DNA of 64,000 nt from Pseudoxanthomonas wuyuanensis (GCF_900215535.1 NZ_OCND01000008.1:62001-126000), one strand, 5' to 3'; shown: positions 45,879 through 55,312, numbered from the stretch's first letter. Notes: generated by a model not told the origin, from the letters alone. Numbers and translations: made by a program.

Positions 45879-46436
45879 ATGAAACGCTTATCCCTGATGG
45901 TGGCTCTGGCGCTGGCCATGGCGCTCAGCGCCGCGGCGCAGGCCAAGAGCCGCAATGTCACCGATCCCGATATCCCGCGCGAATTGCCGGCCAGCGGCCC
46001 GGTCAGCGTGCAATGGACCGATCCGGCCGAGTTCTCCGAGCTGCGCTACAGCGGCAACCGCTGGGAGGCGCAGCGCGGCAACTGGGTGGTGGATCTGGCC
46101 AAGTACATCCAGACCCAGGCCGCCAAGCGCCTGGATGCCGGGCAGCAGTTGCAGGTCACCATCACCGACATCAGCCGCGCCGGTACCTATCTGCCGGTCG
46201 CCGGCCCGCGGGTCCACAACGACGTGCGCATCGTCAAGGATCTGTACCCGCCGCGGATGACGCTGAACTTCAGGCTGTCGGACGCCAACGGCAACGTGCT
46301 GTCCGAGGGCGAACGCAAATTGCGCGACAGCAGCTTCCTGATGAATGCCAGCATCAACGACACCGATCCGCTGCGTTACGAGAAGCGCATGCTGGACGAC
46401 TGGATGCGCAACGAGTTCGGCGCCAAGGACAGCTGA
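45879..46436 (+). CDS. DUF3016 periplasmic protein
   Basis: The 185-residue protein has a signal peptide (MVALALAMALSAAAQA) and the DUF3016 body: VQWTDPAEFSELRYS near the start, QQLQVTITDISRAG and the C-terminal KRMLDDWMRNEF. Function is unknown. AGGAG precedes the ATG by 8 nt. It is a single gene between the AraC gene and msrB. Confidence 0.85.
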   Translation: MKRLSLMVALALAMALSAAAQAKSRNVTDPDIPRELPASGPVSVQWTDPAEFSELRYSGNRWEAQRGNWVVDLAKYIQTQAAKRLDAGQQLQVTITDISRAGTYLPVAGPRVHNDVRIVKDLYPPRMTLNFRLSDANGNVLSEGERKLRDSSFLMNASINDTDPLRYEKRMLDDWMRNEFGAKDS

Positions 46437-46562
46437 CACCTGCTCCTGCACGGCGCGCATCGGCCGGCCGTGCAGGAGGCTCTCCATCTGGGGAAGAGCC
46501 GGCGGGTGCGTCCCGCCGCGAGCGGCTACTGTATCCTCCGGGCCGTCCCTCTGGAGCCCGCC

Positions 46563-47030
46563 ATGCATGCTTTCGATCTGACCCCACCCAGCCAGGCCCA
46601 GCGCCAGGCGCTGGCCGCGCAGCTCAGCGACGAAGAACGCCGGGTGCTGCTGCAGCACGGCACCGAAGCGCCGTTCTGCGGCGTGTTCCTCGACAACAAG
46701 CTGGACGGGGTCTACACCTGCCGCCTGTGCGGGCTGCCGCTGTTCCGTTCCAGCGCCAAATTCGATTCCGGCACCGGCTGGCCGAGTTTCTTCGCGCCGT
46801 ACGATCCGGCGCATGTGAAAACCATCCGCGACACCAGTCACGGCATGGTCCGCACCGAAATCGTCTGTGCGCGCTGCGACAGCCATCTGGGTCATGTTTT
46901 CCCCGACGGGCCGCCGCCGACCCATGAGCGCCACTGCCTGAACTCGGTGTCGCTGGCCTTCACCGAACGCGGCCAGCGCCTGCCCGACCCGCTGCAACGT
47001 GGTGGCGCCGAGGCCGCGAACGCCGACTGA
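46563..47030 (+). CDS. msrB: Peptide methionine-R-sulfoxide reductase
   Basis: The 155-residue protein has zinc-binding CRLCG and [12 protein letters not shown], the substrate site SGTGWPSFF and the catalytic cysteine in RHCLNSVSL. It reduces methionine-R-sulfoxide in oxidised proteins. No signal peptide, so cytoplasmic. GGAG precedes the ATG at 46563. Confidence 0.96.
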   Translation: MHAFDLTPPSQAQRQALAAQLSDEERRVLLQHGTEAPFCGVFLDNKLDGVYTCRLCGLPLFRSSAKFDSGTGWPSFFAPYDPAHVKTIRDTSHGMVRTEIVCARCDSHLGHVFPDGPPPTHERHCLNSVSLAFTERGQRLPDPLQRGGAEAANAD

Positions 47031-47119
47031 ACCGACCTGGCCGGCGGCTTGCGCCGGCAGCGCTCAAGTATCGGTTGCGGCTGCCGAAACCGGGATATCT
47101 CCCTGCTTCGTCCGCTGTC

Positions 47120-47974
47120 ATGCTCATCATCGTGGGTTTCATTGTCGTGATCGTCAGCGTGCTGGGCGGTTACGTCGCCGCGCACGGCAAGCTCGGCGCG
47201 CTATGGCAGCCTTACGAATTGCTGATCATCGGCGGCGCGGCACTGGGCGCGTTCCTGATCGGCACGCCGATGAAGACGGTCAAGGCGACCTTTGCGGCCA
47301 TTCCCGCCACGCTCAAGGGCGTGCGCTACAAGTCCAGCGATTATCTGGACGTGCTGACCCTGGTCTATGAAGTGTTGAACAAGGCGCGCCGGGAAGGTTT
47401 CATCGCGCTGGAATCGCATATCGATGCGCCCGCCGGCAGCGACGTGTTCAACAAGTACCCCAAGGTGCTGGCCGATCACCACCTGATGGACTTCATGACC
47501 GACTGCCTGCGCCTGATGGTCGGCAACAATATCGAGCCGCATGAGCTGGAACCGCTGCTGGAGCTGGAACTGGAAAAGCACCACCACGAGATGATGGCGC
47601 CGGCGCATGCGCTGGCCAAGGTCTCCGATGCGCTGCCGGGTTTCGGCATCGTTGCCGCGGTGCTGGGCATCGTCATCACGATGGGTTCGATCGGCGGCCC
47701 GATCGAAGCGGTTGGCGCGCACGTGGCCGGCGCACTGGTCGGCACCTTCCTGGGTATCCTGCTGGCCTACGGCTTTGTCGGTCCGCTGTCGGCGGCGGTG
47801 GAGGCCCAGGCCGAGCAGGACGGCCGCATCTACGAGTCGGTCAAGACCGCGTTGCTGGCCTGTCTGCGCGGCTACAACCCGAAGGTGGCGCTGGAATTCG
47901 CGCGCAAGACATTGCCGACGGCGGTGCGCCCGCAGTTCAGCGATTTCGAGAATCACCTGAAAGTCATTCGGTAG
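47120..47974 (+). CDS. motA: Flagellar motor stator protein MotA
   Basis: The 284-residue protein has four membrane helices and the conserved MotA blocks MLIIVGFIVVIVSVLGGY, GNNIEPHELEPLLE and GFGIVAAVLGIVITMG (with the functional prolines in the latter region). With MotB it forms the proton-driven stator. The start at 47120 lacks a strong Shine-Dalgarno. It is followed 6 bp later by motB. No other flagellar gene is nearby, as in other xanthomonads. Confidence 0.95.
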   Translation: MLIIVGFIVVIVSVLGGYVAAHGKLGALWQPYELLIIGGAALGAFLIGTPMKTVKATFAAIPATLKGVRYKSSDYLDVLTLVYEVLNKARREGFIALESHIDAPAGSDVFNKYPKVLADHHLMDFMTDCLRLMVGNNIEPHELEPLLELELEKHHHEMMAPAHALAKVSDALPGFGIVAAVLGIVITMGSIGGPIEAVGAHVAGALVGTFLGILLAYGFVGPLSAAVEAQAEQDGRIYESVKTALLACLRGYNPKVALEFARKTLPTAVRPQFSDFENHLKVIR

Positions 47975-47980
47975 GAAACC

Positions 47981-48937
47981 ATGGCCGACAAACCAACCGT
48001 CGTCGTCGTCCGCCGGGTGCGCAAGGTCGCCGGCGGCGGCCATCACGGTGGCGCGTGGAAGGTCGCGTTCGCCGACTTCGTCACCGCGATGATGGCGTTC
48101 TTCCTGGTGATGTGGCTGGTCGCGGCCACCTCCAGGCAGGAGCGCGCGGCCATTTCCGAGTACTTCCGCAACCCCAGCCCGGTGGCCGGCAAGAACATGA
48201 CCCCGGCGACCGGCGCGCTGGGCCCGGGCGGCGCCAGCACGTCGATGATCGCGCTGGGCGGCACCATGGACATCCCGCGCGGCAGCGGCGAGGACCCGCA
48301 CGGCAAGGCCGGCGCTGCCGCATCCGATGCGGCCGACGACAGCAGGGCGCTGGAATCGCTGATGCAGGCGCTGGAGGAAGCCATCAGCAAAAGCCAGGCG
48401 CTGGAACCTTTCAAGGACCAGTTGCTGCTGGACCTGACCCCGGAAGGCCTGCGCATCCAGATTGTCGACAAGCACAACCGGCCGATGTTCGACCTGGGCA
48501 GCGCGGCGCTCAAGCCTTACACCTCCGAGATCCTGCACGAGCTGGCCGGCTTCGTCGGACAGGTGCCCAACACGATCAGCATCACCGGACATACCGACAT
48601 CAGCCACTACACCGGCAAGCGCGGCTACTCCAACTGGGAACTCAGCGCCGACCGCGCCAACGCCGCGCGCCGTGCGCTGGTCGACGGCGGTCTGCAGGAA
48701 GACAGGGTTTCGCGAGTGGTCGGGCTGTCTTCGTCGGTGCTGTTCGACAAGAGCAATCCGGCCAATCCGATCAACCGCCGCATCAGCATCGTGGTGATGA
48801 CCCATGCTGCCGCCGATGCCATCACGCAGGATGGCCTGCCATTGGCGCTGGGGCCCAGCCTGGCCGATGCCGACGTGCAAATGCCGCCCGCCGCCGCCCT
48901 GCCGGTGAATCCGTCCGGCGCGATGCCGCCGCCCTGA
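47981..48937 (+). CDS. motB: Flagellar motor protein MotB
   Basis: The 318-residue protein has a single N-terminal helix containing WKVAFADFVTAMMAFFLVMW, with the proton-carrying aspartate in FADF, and a C-terminal OmpA-like peptidoglycan-binding domain (about 155-270: ITGHTDISHYTG and NWELSADRANAARRAL). It anchors the stator to the cell wall. The last 50 residues are Ala/Pro rich. Confidence 0.96.
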   Translation: MADKPTVVVVRRVRKVAGGGHHGGAWKVAFADFVTAMMAFFLVMWLVAATSRQERAAISEYFRNPSPVAGKNMTPATGALGPGGASTSMIALGGTMDIPRGSGEDPHGKAGAAASDAADDSRALESLMQALEEAISKSQALEPFKDQLLLDLTPEGLRIQIVDKHNRPMFDLGSAALKPYTSEILHELAGFVGQVPNTISITGHTDISHYTGKRGYSNWELSADRANAARRALVDGGLQEDRVSRVVGLSSSVLFDKSNPANPINRRISIVVMTHAAADAITQDGLPLALGPSLADADVQMPPAAALPVNPSGAMPPP

Positions 48938-48985
48938 GTTCGCATCCGGTTAGCCGGTTCGATGGGCAGGGCTTATCCTTGCCGT

Positions 48986-49759
48986 ATGCCGATCCGTACC
49001 GTTGCCGCCACCCGCTATGTCACCCCGTTGCGCGAAGGCGGGTCGATGCCCGCCGTCATCGAAGCCGATGACGACGGCATGTACGTGCTCAAGTTCCGCG
49101 GCGCAGGCCAGGGGCCGAAGGCGTTGATTGCCGAACTGGTGGCCGGCGAGATCGCCCGTGCGCTGGGTCTGCCCATTCCCGAGATCGTCTTCGTCGAGCT
49201 GGATCCCGAGCTGGCGCGTACCGAAGGCGATCCGGAAATCCAGGATCTGATCCGCGCCAGCGCAGGACTCAACCTGGCGCTGGACTATCTTCCCGGCGCG
49301 ATCAACTTCGACCCCGTGGCCGAGCCGGTGGACGCGGATCTGGCCTCGCGCATCGTCTGGTTCGATGCGCTGGTCAGCAATGTCGACCGCACCCCGCGCA
49401 ACACCAACCTGCTGGTGTGGCACCGCCAGCTGCAGCTGATCGATCACGGCGCGGCGCTGTACTTCCATCATGGCTGGGACGGCAGTATCGACGGCGCCGA
49501 CCGCGCCTTTGCGCTGATCCGCGACCATGTACTGCTGCCGTGGGCCGGACGGCTGGCCGAAGCGGATCCCGAGCTGGCGGCAAAGCTGCCCGAGCCGGTA
49601 GTCGCCGCCATCGTCGAGGCGATACCCGACAGTTGGCTGCAGGGGCCCGACGCCTTCGCCGACCCGCCAACGCAGCGGCAGGCCTACCGCGCCTACCTGC
49701 AGCGCCGGCTGGCGCAGCGCAAGACCTTCGTCGAGGAGGCCATCCGTGCACGCGCATGA
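48986..49759 (+). CDS. HipA-like kinase (short form)
   Basis: The 257-residue protein has HipA-like kinase elements: VLKFRGAGQGPKALIAELVA (ATP-binding lysine region), the catalytic loop FDALVSNVDRTPRNTNLL and the metal-binding LIDHGAAL. It lacks the N-terminal HipA subdomain and there is no HipB-type antitoxin next to it. It is followed by DUF3037 and DUF4031 genes with overlapping ends, a recurrent trio. Whether it phosphorylates tRNA synthetases like HipA is unknown. Confidence 0.85.
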   Translation: MPIRTVAATRYVTPLREGGSMPAVIEADDDGMYVLKFRGAGQGPKALIAELVAGEIARALGLPIPEIVFVELDPELARTEGDPEIQDLIRASAGLNLALDYLPGAINFDPVAEPVDADLASRIVWFDALVSNVDRTPRNTNLLVWHRQLQLIDHGAALYFHHGWDGSIDGADRAFALIRDHVLLPWAGRLAEADPELAAKLPEPVVAAIVEAIPDSWLQGPDAFADPPTQRQAYRAYLQRRLAQRKTFVEEAIRARA

Positions 49760-50153
49760 CAGCTACGACTACGCAGTGATCCGGGTTGTGCCGCGGGTCG
49801 AACGCGAGGAGTTCGTCAACGTCGGCATCATCCTTTCCTGCGAGCGCAGCGGCTATCTGCAAGCGCGCATCGAAGCGGACCCGGCACGGCTGCTGGCGCT
49901 GGATCCGCAACTGGATCTGGAATCGCTGCAACGCCACCTGGACAGCATTCCGCGCATCTGCCGCGGCGGCGCCGAGGCCGGGCCGATCGGCCTGCTGCCG
50001 CAGCGCGCGCGTTTCCACTGGCTGACCGCCAGGCGCAGTTCGATCATCCAGACCTCGCCGACCCACATGGGCAAGTGCGGCGACATGGACGCCGTCATGG
50101 AGCACCTGATGCAGCGCATGGTGCGGGTGGCTCCGGCGAAGGCTGGGCGATGA
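49746..50153 (+). CDS. DUF3037 family protein
   Basis: The 135-residue protein starts with GTG inside the end of the HipA-like gene (14-nt overlap) and reads MHAHDSYDYAVIRVVPRVE, then EFVNVGIILSC, the DUF3037 signature. It ends in the C-terminal pattern SSIIQTSPTHMG. DUF3037 proteins are regularly encoded with HipA-like kinases and may be their partner. The stop overlaps the next ATG (ATGA). Confidence 0.85.
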   Translation: MHAHDSYDYAVIRVVPRVEREEFVNVGIILSCERSGYLQARIEADPARLLALDPQLDLESLQRHLDSIPRICRGGAEAGPIGLLPQRARFHWLTARRSSIIQTSPTHMGKCGDMDAVMEHLMQRMVRVAPAKAGR

Positions 50154-50434
50154 GCGTCTATGTCGACGATGCGGTGGTGCTGTGGCGCGGCCAGCGCTGG
50201 GCGCATCTGATGGCCGATACGCTGGAGGAACTGCATGCCTTCGCTGCGCGGCTGGGCATTCCAAGGCGCGCGTTCCAGAACAAGACCAGCGGCGCGCACT
50301 ATGACGTGCCGGCGCCGCTGCGCGAACAGGCCATCGCGCTGGGAGCGGTGCCGATATCGCGGCACCGCGACCGCGAGCTTGTCCGCGCCATCATCCGCCG
50401 GGCCAAGGCGCAGGGGCGCGGAGAGAGCCCGTAG
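50150..50434 (+). CDS. DUF4031 family protein
   Basis: The 94-residue protein begins MSVYVDDAVVLWRGQRWAHL and contains HAFAARLGIPRRAFQ and HYDVPAPLREQAIALGA, the DUF4031 pattern. The aspartates in YVDDA and conserved His residues suggest a metal site. Function is unknown. It is the third gene of the kinase-DUF3037 operon. Confidence 0.88.
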   Translation: MSVYVDDAVVLWRGQRWAHLMADTLEELHAFAARLGIPRRAFQNKTSGAHYDVPAPLREQAIALGAVPISRHRDRELVRAIIRRAKAQGRGESP

Positions 50435-50496
50435 CGGGCGGATTTTCCCTCCGCCCTCTGCCAACCCTGCGTAGGACCGGGATGGCGCCCCCCACC

Positions 50497-51045
50497 TCAG
50501 AACGCGTCGCTGCCGGGGCGTATCTCTATGCCCAGCATGACCGCCAGCTGCTGCATGCCTTCGTCGTCGCGGCTGAGCGCGATCCAGCCGGCGTACGCGT
50601 CGCCATCGGTGTTCCAGGTCCACAGCGTATAGCCATGCTCGCGCAACCGGTCGTAGGCCCTGGCCATCAGCATCGGCACGTCGACATCGTCCAGGAAGTC
50701 CTCATCGCTGGGGTCGCCGCCCCAGTCGATGACGATGTTCCAGCGCGCGGCCAGCTGGTTGAGGCTGTCGATCAGCGATTCGGTGTCCTTCCAGTCCACA
50801 TAGAAACCGGAGGTCCAATCGATGGCATCCTTCAGGATCCACACCGGATCTTCGGCCTCGCCATCGGCCAGCGCATCGCGATAGGCGGCGAACTGGCGCA
50901 GCGCGGTTTCCTCGTCGCCCGGGTTGATCAGCAGCAGCAGATTCCAGATCAGCGCCTGCTGATCGTCGGCGTCCGCGCCGTCCTCATCGTCGCCGGGCTC
51001 GTCGTAGCCATCGTCGCTTTCGAAATCGTCATCGGGCAGTTGCAT
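50497..51045 (-). CDS. Acidic cytosolic protein, probable DUF6630 family
   Basis: The 182-residue protein has a very acidic N terminus (DDDFESDDGYDEPGDDEDG), followed by a folded part with LIWNLLLLINPGDEETAL, WILKDAIDWTSGFYVDWKD and YTLWTWNTDGDAYAGW. It resembles the DUF6630 family, though I rely on memory for that. I choose MQLPDDDFESDD (51045) as the start. It is convergent with the DUF4031 gene and divergent from the DUF3297 gene. Confidence 0.7.
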   Translation of the reverse strand: MQLPDDDFESDDGYDEPGDDEDGADADDQQALIWNLLLLINPGDEETALRQFAAYRDALADGEAEDPVWILKDAIDWTSGFYVDWKDTESLIDSLNQLAARWNIVIDWGGDPSDEDFLDDVDVPMLMARAYDRLREHGYTLWTWNTDGDAYAGWIALSRDDEGMQQLAVMLGIEIRPGSDAF

Positions 51046-51192
51046 CGTCGTTCTCGCGCGGCGGTTGCGCGGATCCTGCCGGTTTGCGCCCGGCAAGGGA
51101 AGCGGCGCATGCCTGCACCGGGTTTGGACCGGACCGCTGCGCCGTTTATCCTAGTCGTCCACGCGGTGCGCCGCATGACCTGAAATCCGACG

Positions 51193-51435
51193 ATGAGCGA
51201 GACCCCTCCCGACCGCCTGGCCACCGACCCGCGCAGCCCCTTCCATGACGCCGAAATGCTCGAGCGCGGCATCGGCATCCGTTTCAACGGCGTGGAGCGC
51301 GACAACGTGGAGGAGTACTGCATCAGCGAGGGCTGGATCCGGGTGCCGGTCGGCAAGTCCAAGGACCGCCGCGGCAATCCGATGACGCTGAAGGTCAAGG
51401 GCACCGTGGAAGCCTGGTTCCGCGAAGCCAAGTAG
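51193..51435 (+). CDS. DUF3297 family protein
   Basis: The 80-residue protein reads MSETPPDRLATDPRSPFHD, then RGIGIRFNGVERDNVEEYC and WIRVPVGKSKDRRGNPM, which is the DUF3297 pattern, a short conserved cytosolic protein of proteobacteria with unknown role. The ATG at 51193 is preceded by a weak ribosome site. It converges with the antiporter gene. Confidence 0.9.
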   Translation: MSETPPDRLATDPRSPFHDAEMLERGIGIRFNGVERDNVEEYCISEGWIRVPVGKSKDRRGNPMTLKVKGTVEAWFREAK

Positions 51436-51471
51436 GCGGTTGCGGCTGGAACGCCGGATCGCCGGTCGCGC

Positions 51472-52722
51472 TCAGCCCGACGCGCGTTGCCTGCGCTGGC
51501 GGCGGCGGTCCAGCCAGCCCATCGCCGGCTTGGCGCTGATGCCATGCAGCAGGATCGACAGCAGGACGACCAGGCACACCACCGACCAGAGCCTCTCGGC
51601 CTCGGGGAAATCCGCGTGGTTGATGGCGAATGCCAGGTAGTACAGCGAACCGATACCGCGCACGCCGAACACCGCAATGGCCCATTGATCGCCCTGGCGC
51701 AGGCCTGAACCCGCCATGCCCAGCCAGCCCGCCAGCGGCCGCACCAGCAGCACGAAGGCCAGTGCGAATCCCCATTCGCGCAACGTCGGCATGCCGAGTT
51801 GGCCGCTGACCAGCACGCCACCGAACAGAATCAGCAGCAACGCCATCAGCAGCCGTTCGCACTGCTCGGCGAACAGGTTCAACGTGGTGTGGTACTCGTG
51901 GTTGCGCTCGTGCTGGCGCACCACCACCGCGGCGACGAAGACGGCCAGGAAGCCATAGCCGCCGCACAGTTCGGCCACGCCATACACGAACAGGGTGATC
52001 GCCAGCGCGGTCAGGCCGTCGCTGCCGGCGGAAATGCGCGGACTGCGCTGGCTGCGGAAAATCAGGTGCATCAGCGCGTAGCCGACCAGCCAGCCGATGC
52101 CTGCCCCGGCAACGACCCGCCACAGCGCATCCAGCAGCAGCCAGCGTTGCCATTGCATCGGCTCGCCGCCGGTTGCCGCGGCCGCCAGCGCGACGGCCAG
52201 CCAGACGAACGGAAACGCCAGTCCGTCGTTGAGGCCGGCCTCGGACGTCAACGCGAAGCGCACCGGGTCTTCGCCGCCCTTGCCGGGCGCGTGCACCTGC
52301 ACATCCGACGCCAGCACCGGATCGGTCGGCGCCAGCACCGCGCCCAGCAGCATTGCGGCGGCCACGCCATAGCCCAGCAGTTGCTGGCCCAGCACGGCCC
52401 CCGCGGCAATCGTCAGCGGCATCGTGATGGCCAGCAACCGCCAGGTCAGACGCCAGCGCCGCCAACCGAATACGGTGTCGATACGTAGACCGGCGCCGAC
52501 CAGCGCCACCAGCACCGCCAGCTCGGTCAGGTGTTCGGCAACCACCGGGAACCGCATCGGATCGGCCGGCGGCAACGGCAGCGGCAATGCGTACAGGGCC
52601 GCGCCTACCGCCACATACAGCATCGGAAAGGTCAACGGTTGCCGCTTGAGCAGATGCGGCAACCAGGCCGCGCCCAACAAAGCCAGCCCCACCAGGGTCA
52701 ATGCCAGCTTGTAGGTATCCAT
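51472..52722 (-). CDS. CPA1-family cation:proton antiporter
   Basis: The 416-residue membrane protein has about 12-13 helices with CPA1 landmarks: LGAVLAPTDPVLASDVQV (unwound helix region), SEAGLNDGLAFPFVW (Asn-Asp pair for electroneutral exchange) and FGVRGIGSLYYLAFA. It exchanges Na or K for protons. I start at MDTYKLALTLVGL (52722). Unlike many NhaP proteins it has no long cytosolic tail. Single gene. Confidence 0.9.
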   Translation of the reverse strand: MDTYKLALTLVGLALLGAAWLPHLLKRQPLTFPMLYVAVGAALYALPLPLPPADPMRFPVVAEHLTELAVLVALVGAGLRIDTVFGWRRWRLTWRLLAITMPLTIAAGAVLGQQLLGYGVAAAMLLGAVLAPTDPVLASDVQVHAPGKGGEDPVRFALTSEAGLNDGLAFPFVWLAVALAAAATGGEPMQWQRWLLLDALWRVVAGAGIGWLVGYALMHLIFRSQRSPRISAGSDGLTALAITLFVYGVAELCGGYGFLAVFVAAVVVRQHERNHEYHTTLNLFAEQCERLLMALLLILFGGVLVSGQLGMPTLREWGFALAFVLLVRPLAGWLGMAGSGLRQGDQWAIAVFGVRGIGSLYYLAFAINHADFPEAERLWSVVCLVVLLSILLHGISAKPAMGWLDRRRQRRQRASG

Positions 52723-52888
52723 GGCCTGTCCGTGATTGGCAGCCCTCACTATGCCGCAGCGGCCGCAAAGTGGACGTGATAGCGCAGGGCGACGTCCGTG
52801 GCCGAGCGGGCGCCGGGCGGCCAAATGGCGAGGGGCAGGCGCAACCGCGGCGGCGCGACGGGCCGGCTGGCCCGCCGTCCCAATCGCG

Positions 52889-54157
52889 TCAGGCCGAGCG
52901 CTCTGCGCAGGTCTGCGCGCGCGCCAGCATCAGCGTGCGTTCGCGTGCGTTGTTGGTCAACGTGGCGGCGCGTTCGAACTCGTGGCGCGCTTCCTGAAGA
53001 CGGCCCAGCTGTTCCAGCAGATCCCCGCGCACCGCCGGCAACTGCGGGTAGCCGCGCAGCAGCGGTTCATCGCCCAGCGTTTCCACCAACGCCAGGCCGG
53101 CGGCAGGTCCGGTCGCCCTGCCCAGCGCGACCGCCCGGTTCAGTTCCACCACCGGGGAAGGCATCACTTCGGCCAGCGTTTCATACAGCGCGGCGATACG
53201 CGGCCAGTCGGTGTCCTGGGCCCGCAATGCGCGCGCATGGCAGGCGGCAATCGCGGCCTGCAGCGTGTAGGCGCCCTGCGCTCCGCCCAGTTGCAGCGCC
53301 CGCTCCAGCGCCACCAGCCCGCGCCGGATCTGCAGGCGATCCCAGCGGCTGCGGTCCTGCTCCAGCAGCAGCACCGGTGCGCCGTCGGCCGCGGTGCGCG
53401 CCTTGGCGCGCGAAGCCTGCAGCTCCATCAACGCCAGCAGGCCATGCACTTCCGGCGCCTGCGGCATCAACCCCGCCAGTACCCGTCCCAGCCGCAGCGC
53501 CTCTTCGCAGAGTGCCGGGCGCATCCAGTCGTCGCCGGCGCTGGCCGAGTAGCCCTCGTTGAAGATCAGATAGATCACCCCCAGCACCGATTCCAGCCGT
53601 TCTTCCAGATCCGGCTTGCGCGGCACTTCGAATGCCACCTGTTTCTGCGTCAGCGTGCGCTTGGCGCGCACGATGCGCTGGGCGATGGTGGGTTCGGACT
53701 GCAGGAACGCGCGGGCGATCTCTTCGGTGCTCAACCCGCCCAGCAGGCGCAGCGTCAAAGCGACCTGCGACTCGGTCGACAGCACCGGATGGCAGGAGAC
53801 GAACACCAGCCGCAGCAGATCGTCGCCGATATCGTCCTCCAGCCGGTCGTCATGGTCAGGGCCGGCCACGGTCTGCCCTTCCAGTTCGTAGGCCAGCTCT
53901 TCGTGCTTGCGCTGATGCAGCTGGCGCTGGCGCAGGCGGTCGATGGCGCGGTGCTTGGCCGCAGCCATCAGCCAGGCGGCAGGGTTGTCCGGCACTCCGG
54001 ACTCGGGCCAGCGCTCCAGCGCGGTCACCAGCACATCCTGGGCCATTTCCTCGGCCAGCCCGACATCGCCCAGCATGCGTGCGATGCGCGCGATCAGCCG
54101 CGGCGATTCCATCCGCCACAGCGCGTCGATGGTGCGATGGATGTCCGTCGCGGTCAT
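52889..54157 (-). CDS. ECF-type RNA polymerase sigma factor with C-terminal extension (ECF42-like)
   Basis: The 422-residue protein is an ECF sigma factor with sigma2 (about 15-85, EEMAQDVLVTALERWP and AAAKHRAIDRLR) and sigma4 (about 120-175, LRLLGGLSTEEIARAFLQSE), followed by a roughly 200-residue TPR-like extension (DUF6596). That extension and nearby YCII/DGPF genes mark the ECF42 group, which has no anti-sigma factor. Upstream in the same operon are a two-helix membrane protein and a DGPF protein. A matching ECF promoter precedes the operon. Confidence 0.9.
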   Translation of the reverse strand: MTATDIHRTIDALWRMESPRLIARIARMLGDVGLAEEMAQDVLVTALERWPESGVPDNPAAWLMAAAKHRAIDRLRQRQLHQRKHEELAYELEGQTVAGPDHDDRLEDDIGDDLLRLVFVSCHPVLSTESQVALTLRLLGGLSTEEIARAFLQSEPTIAQRIVRAKRTLTQKQVAFEVPRKPDLEERLESVLGVIYLIFNEGYSASAGDDWMRPALCEEALRLGRVLAGLMPQAPEVHGLLALMELQASRAKARTAADGAPVLLLEQDRSRWDRLQIRRGLVALERALQLGGAQGAYTLQAAIAACHARALRAQDTDWPRIAALYETLAEVMPSPVVELNRAVALGRATGPAAGLALVETLGDEPLLRGYPQLPAVRGDLLEQLGRLQEARHEFERAATLTNNARERTLMLARAQTCAERSA

Positions 54158-54234
54158 AAGGGCCGATCAGACCATCGCGACCGGTGCCGCGCAAGTGTTG
54201 GCTATCCAATCCCCGGGCCGACATGTCGCCGCTC

Positions 54235-54504
54235 TCATGCCCACGGCCAAGCCAGCCACGCCAATAGCGACAACGCCGCGGCCAGGCCGATTGCCAACAC
54301 CAGGACGACCACCGCCGATCCGCTCATCCGCCGTCCCACCGGAGCGCGTCTGCCCGAGACTTTTCCGCCGTCCTTGCCTGATGCGGTGTCGCCATGGCGG
54401 CGCGCCAGTCCCGCGTACGCCGAAAGCGCCAGCAGGTTCAGGTACAACACCGTGCAGGCGAACAGGCAGGTTTCCAGTTCAGCGAAGGTCGACCACTGTC
54501 CCAT
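54235..54504 (-). CDS. Two-helix membrane protein in the ECF sigma operon
   Basis: The 89-residue protein starts MGQWSTFAELETCLFACTVL at 54504 with AGGA 8 nt upstream. It has an N-terminal hydrophobic segment (about 12-32), a charged basic linker (GKDGGKVSGRRAPVGRRM) and a second membrane helix (about 62-85). It lies 14 bp after the DGPF gene and 77 bp before the sigma gene. It is unlike known anti-sigma factors in lacking an N-terminal ZAS-type domain. Function is unknown. Confidence 0.6.
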   Translation of the reverse strand: MGQWSTFAELETCLFACTVLYLNLLALSAYAGLARRHGDTASGKDGGKVSGRRAPVGRRMSGSAVVVLVLAIGLAAALSLLAWLAWPWA

Positions 54505-54518
54505 GCGCCCGGTCCTGA

Positions 54519-54941
54519 TCAGATCTGCTGGGCACCGGTTCGGTCGCGCAGCCGCTGTTCCTGCTGGCGCAGTTCCGGGGTCAGCGCCTCGCCGAAGTCC
54601 TCGGCCTCGAAGACCGGCCGCAGTTCGACTTCTTCGCCGCCATCGAACGGCGCGCGCTTGAGCCACTCGATGGCCTCTTCCAGCGAGCGCACCTGCCACA
54701 GCCAGAATCCGGCAATCAGCTCCTTGGTTTCGGCGAACGGGCCGTCGATCACGCTGCGCTGCGCGCCGTCGAAGCGCACCCGCGCACCGCGCCGGCTCGG
54801 GTGCAGGCCTTCGCCGGCCAGCATGATGCCGGCATTGACCAGTTCCGCGTTGTAGCGGCCCATGGCCTCCAGGCATTGCTGATCCGGCATTGCGCCGGCT
54901 TCGGATTCGGCGTTTGCCTTGACGAGCACCATCACTTTCAT
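54519..54941 (-). CDS. YCII-related (DGPF) domain protein
   Basis: The 140-residue protein has a dimeric ferredoxin-like YCII domain with the hallmark DGPFAETKELIAGFW at about 66-80. DGPF proteins of unknown activity are typical partners and targets of ECF42 sigma factors. The ATG at 54941 follows GGAGAACA. It is the first gene after the TGTCGA-N17-CGTC promoter, so it is presumably under sigma control. Confidence 0.9.
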   Translation of the reverse strand: MKVMVLVKANAESEAGAMPDQQCLEAMGRYNAELVNAGIMLAGEGLHPSRRGARVRFDGAQRSVIDGPFAETKELIAGFWLWQVRSLEEAIEWLKRAPFDGGEEVELRPVFEAEDFGEALTPELRQQEQRLRDRTGAQQI

Positions 54942-55015
54942 CGTTGTTCTCCAGTCGGGTTGATGGGTTCAGGACCGGCGCGACGCGCTGGCGCTTGCCT
55001 GCCTTCATTCAACAC

Positions 55016-55042
55016 GACGAACGGCGGCGATGCGGATCGACA
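55016..55042 (-). promoter_or_regulatory. Putative ECF sigma promoter (autoregulation)
   Basis: On the minus strand TGTCGA (55037-55042) is followed after exactly 17 bp by CGTC (55016-55019). From memory of published ECF42 work, TGTCGA at -35 is the group motif; the CGTC -10 is usual for ECF promoters. It lies about 75 bp upstream of the first gene of the operon. No TGTCGA precedes the divergent DGPF gene. Confidence 0.6.
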
Positions 55043-55312
55043 ACCGCGGCCAAAGATTCGGTCATGAGAAGCTCGCGCCTAGGACGGCGCTCCTGCAGGA
55101 ACCACGGCGCCGGGTGGCTTCAAACGCCGGCTTGCCGCTGGACGGCCCCCTACCTGGGAGCGGAGAACCGGAGTTTCGGCCGGACAGCCGCCAGCCGATT
55201 CATCCGCTGCAGCGCGATGGCCCGCGACAGGCCACCTTCCGGATAACGGATCCGGTGCGTTATCGGGCATCATTCGCGCTGGCGTTCCGGCTTTTCAACC
55301 ATGGAGCAAGAC

